12,006 nucleotides of DNA from Candidatus Moraniibacteriota bacterium. GTDB lineage: Bacteria; Patescibacteriota; Minisyncoccia; Moranbacterales; UBA2206. The notes beneath the pieces were generated by a model that was given only the letters and a program-made list of their open reading frames with translations, did no database searches and was not told the origin of the DNA. Positions within the stretch are counted from its first letter, which is position 1. Every line of letters starts with the position of its first letter. Below, piece after piece: positions 10,721 to 12,006 of the stretch. Location of the stretch: the NCBI GenBank assembly GCA_003534085.1, contig DQBY01000079.1:1-12006 (forward strand), in the 5' to 3' direction. The position numbers and the translations under genes were made by a program.

Positions 10721-12006
10721 TTATTTTTTCTCCTTGATTTCTTCCTTAATCTTTTCCACAAACTCATCAACTTTCATCACATCTTGTTTCTTGTCGCCCC
10801 GTCTGCGGATGGCGACTGAATCAGATTCCATCTCTTTTTGTCCCACTACAAGCATGTAGGGGATTTTTTGTTTTTCGGCGTCGCGGATTTTTTTGCCGAG
10901 GCTTTCTTTTGAATTATCAATTTCGGTGCGAATGCCAGACGCGATTAATCGCGTCTCTACAGTTTTGGCATAAGCGCCGAAATTTTCTTCGGAAACCGGA
11001 ATGACGACTGCTTGGATAGGGGAGAGCCAAATTGGAAGATTCCCTCCTGTATGTTCGATGAGTATGCCCATAAATCTTTCAAGGGATCCAAAAATAGCTG
11101 CATGTATAATAACCGGAACTTGCCTTGAACCATCGCTTGTAACATATTCAAGTTCAAATCTTTGTGGCAATTGAAAATCTAGTTGAATGGTGGCCAATTG
11201 CCACCTTCTTTCTAGGGCGTCTTTCATATCAATATCAATTTTCGGACCATAGAAGGCGCCGTCTTTTTCTTTGAGTTCATATTTTATTTTTTCTTTGGAG
11301 AGCGCATTTTTCAAATCAGTTTCCGCTTTGTCCCAAGTCGGAATTTCTCCCAAAAAATTATCAGGTCTAGTTGAGAGATAAAATTCAGGCTCTATTCCAA
11401 AAACTTGGTAGTATTCTTTTACCATTTTAAGCAAAGAAACGATCTCTTCTTCTACCTGACTTTCCATTGCAAAAATATGTGCATCATCCTGGGTGATTGT
11501 TCTTACGCGAAGAAGCCCGTTGAGTTGGCCGGATTTTTCATTTCGCATGACTCTTCCGATTTCGGTGTAGCGGATCGGAAGCTCCTTGTATGATCTTTGT
11601 CTGGTCTGATAAATTTTTATATTGAATGGGCAATCCATGGGCTTCAAGCAGTAGGTTTCTTTCTCAACATCAAAATAAAACATGTCATCCTTATAATGAT
11701 CCCAGTGTCCAGAAGTTTTCCAAAGGATACTTTTTGCTAATTGAGGAGTCTGTATTTCCAGATTGCCGTATTTTTTTCGGATTGATTTTCCAAATTTCTC
11801 TAGCTCGTTCCATATAATCATCCCTTTTGGATGCCAGAAGGCTGATCCGGGAGCTTCAGGGTGAAAAGAAAATAAATCTAATTCTCTCCCGAGTTTTTTG
11901 TGGTCCCTTTTTTCCGCTTCTTCCATCATATGCAGATATTCGACCAGCTTCTCTTTGCTTTCAAAAGCTAGGCCGTAAATTCTTTGCAATTGTTTGTTTT
12001 TTTCAT
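10721..12006 (-). CDS. thrS: Threonyl-tRNA synthetase, 5' end missing
   Basis: Class II synthetase charging tRNA(Thr). The frame remains open to the right edge (codons EKNKQLQRIYG lead in), so the TTG at 11989 is internal and the N-terminal, probably editing, part lies outside. Numbering from that TTG, motif 2 is YTEIGRVMRNEKSG with R149, and motif 3 is GSLERF with R305. Likely zinc ligands are C120 (PMDCPFN), H171 (TQDDAHIF) and H296 (VIIHAAIFGS). The anticodon-binding domain includes ESLGKKIRDAEKQKIPYMLVVG near the C-terminus. The usual MNCPGH is MDCPFN and the usual HRAILGS is HAAIFGS, but the zinc and motif residues are kept. A 20-bp palindrome lies in the anticodon-binding domain. A terminator follows 25 bp after the stop. 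Confidence 0.96.
   Translation of the reverse strand, partial: EKNKQLQRIYGLAFESKEKLVEYLHMMEEAEKRDHKKLGRELDLFSFHPEAPGSAFWHPKGMIIWNELEKFGKSIRKKYGNLEIQTPQLAKSILWKTSGHWDHYKDDMFYFDVEKETYCLKPMDCPFNIKIYQTRQRSYKELPIRYTEIGRVMRNEKSGQLNGLLRVRTITQDDAHIFAMESQVEEEIVSLLKMVKEYYQVFGIEPEFYLSTRPDNFLGEIPTWDKAETDLKNALSKEKIKYELKEKDGAFYGPKIDIDMKDALERRWQLATIQLDFQLPQRFELEYVTSDGSRQVPVIIHAAIFGSLERFMGILIEHTGGNLPIWLSPIQAVVIPVSEENFGAYAKTVETRLIASGIRTEIDNSKESLGKKIRDAEKQKIPYMLVVGQKEMESDSVAIRRRGDKKQDVMKVDEFVEKIKEEIKEKK
10937..10956. repeat. 20-bp perfect palindrome within thrS
   Basis: AGACGCGATTAATCGCGTCT equals its own reverse complement, and the right side continues CTAC. It encodes about ETRLIAS in the anticodon-binding domain. 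Unlike the miaA/miaB elements, it does not seem to lengthen the protein. Confidence 0.85.

Overview
This window looks like a chromosomal segment from a small-genome bacterium of the Candidate Phyla Radiation (Patescibacteria). That placement is inference. It rests on short intergenic gaps, a mix of compact core genes with no obvious Shine-Dalgarno (SD) sequence and tiny orphan genes with strong ones, a moderately A+T-rich composition, CPR-like tRNA-modification and ThrRS sequences, and a tRNA amidotransferase gene. TGA is used as an ordinary stop. No rRNA, tRNA, transposase, CRISPR array or phage gene is visible.

Layout. Bases 1-3070 (+): the 3' part of glyA, a P-loop nucleotide-kinase-like gene, a divergent thymidylate synthase and a HIT-superfamily gene, closed by a two-way terminator near 3100. 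Bases 3119-4572 (-): a cytidylyltransferase-like gene followed by a two-domain dCMP-deaminase-like gene. Bases 4573-4767: a divergent promoter region. Bases 4768-7369 (+): folA, a MazG-like pyrophosphohydrolase, a small membrane protein and gatB, nearly abutting and ending in a terminator. Bases 7468-7677 (+): a 69-aa Cys-rich protein. Bases 7717-10106 (-): miaB and miaA, overlapping. Bases 10192-10658 (+): two small unknown genes with strong SDs, the second only 53 aa. Bases 10721-12006 (-): thrS, cut by the right edge.

How it fits together. The first half is dominated by one-carbon and deoxynucleotide metabolism: SHMT makes methylene-tetrahydrofolate, the dCMP deaminase can supply dUMP, ThyA makes dTMP, DHFR regenerates tetrahydrofolate, and the MazG-like enzyme and the P-loop kinase may act on nucleotide pools. 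The second half serves translation: GatB for amidated tRNAs, MiaA/MiaB for ms2i6A37 in tRNA, and ThrRS.

The most striking signal is a set of short palindromic or repetitive DNA elements inside reading frames. One family, built on AGGGATCCGATCCCT and its reverse complement, occurs three times (twice in miaA, once in miaB). Four other repeat elements of different sequence interrupt miaB, and one more palindrome lies in thrS. All keep the frame, and most fall where loops between conserved blocks are expected. This recalls the Rickettsia palindromic elements that add peptides to proteins, but the sequences here are different.
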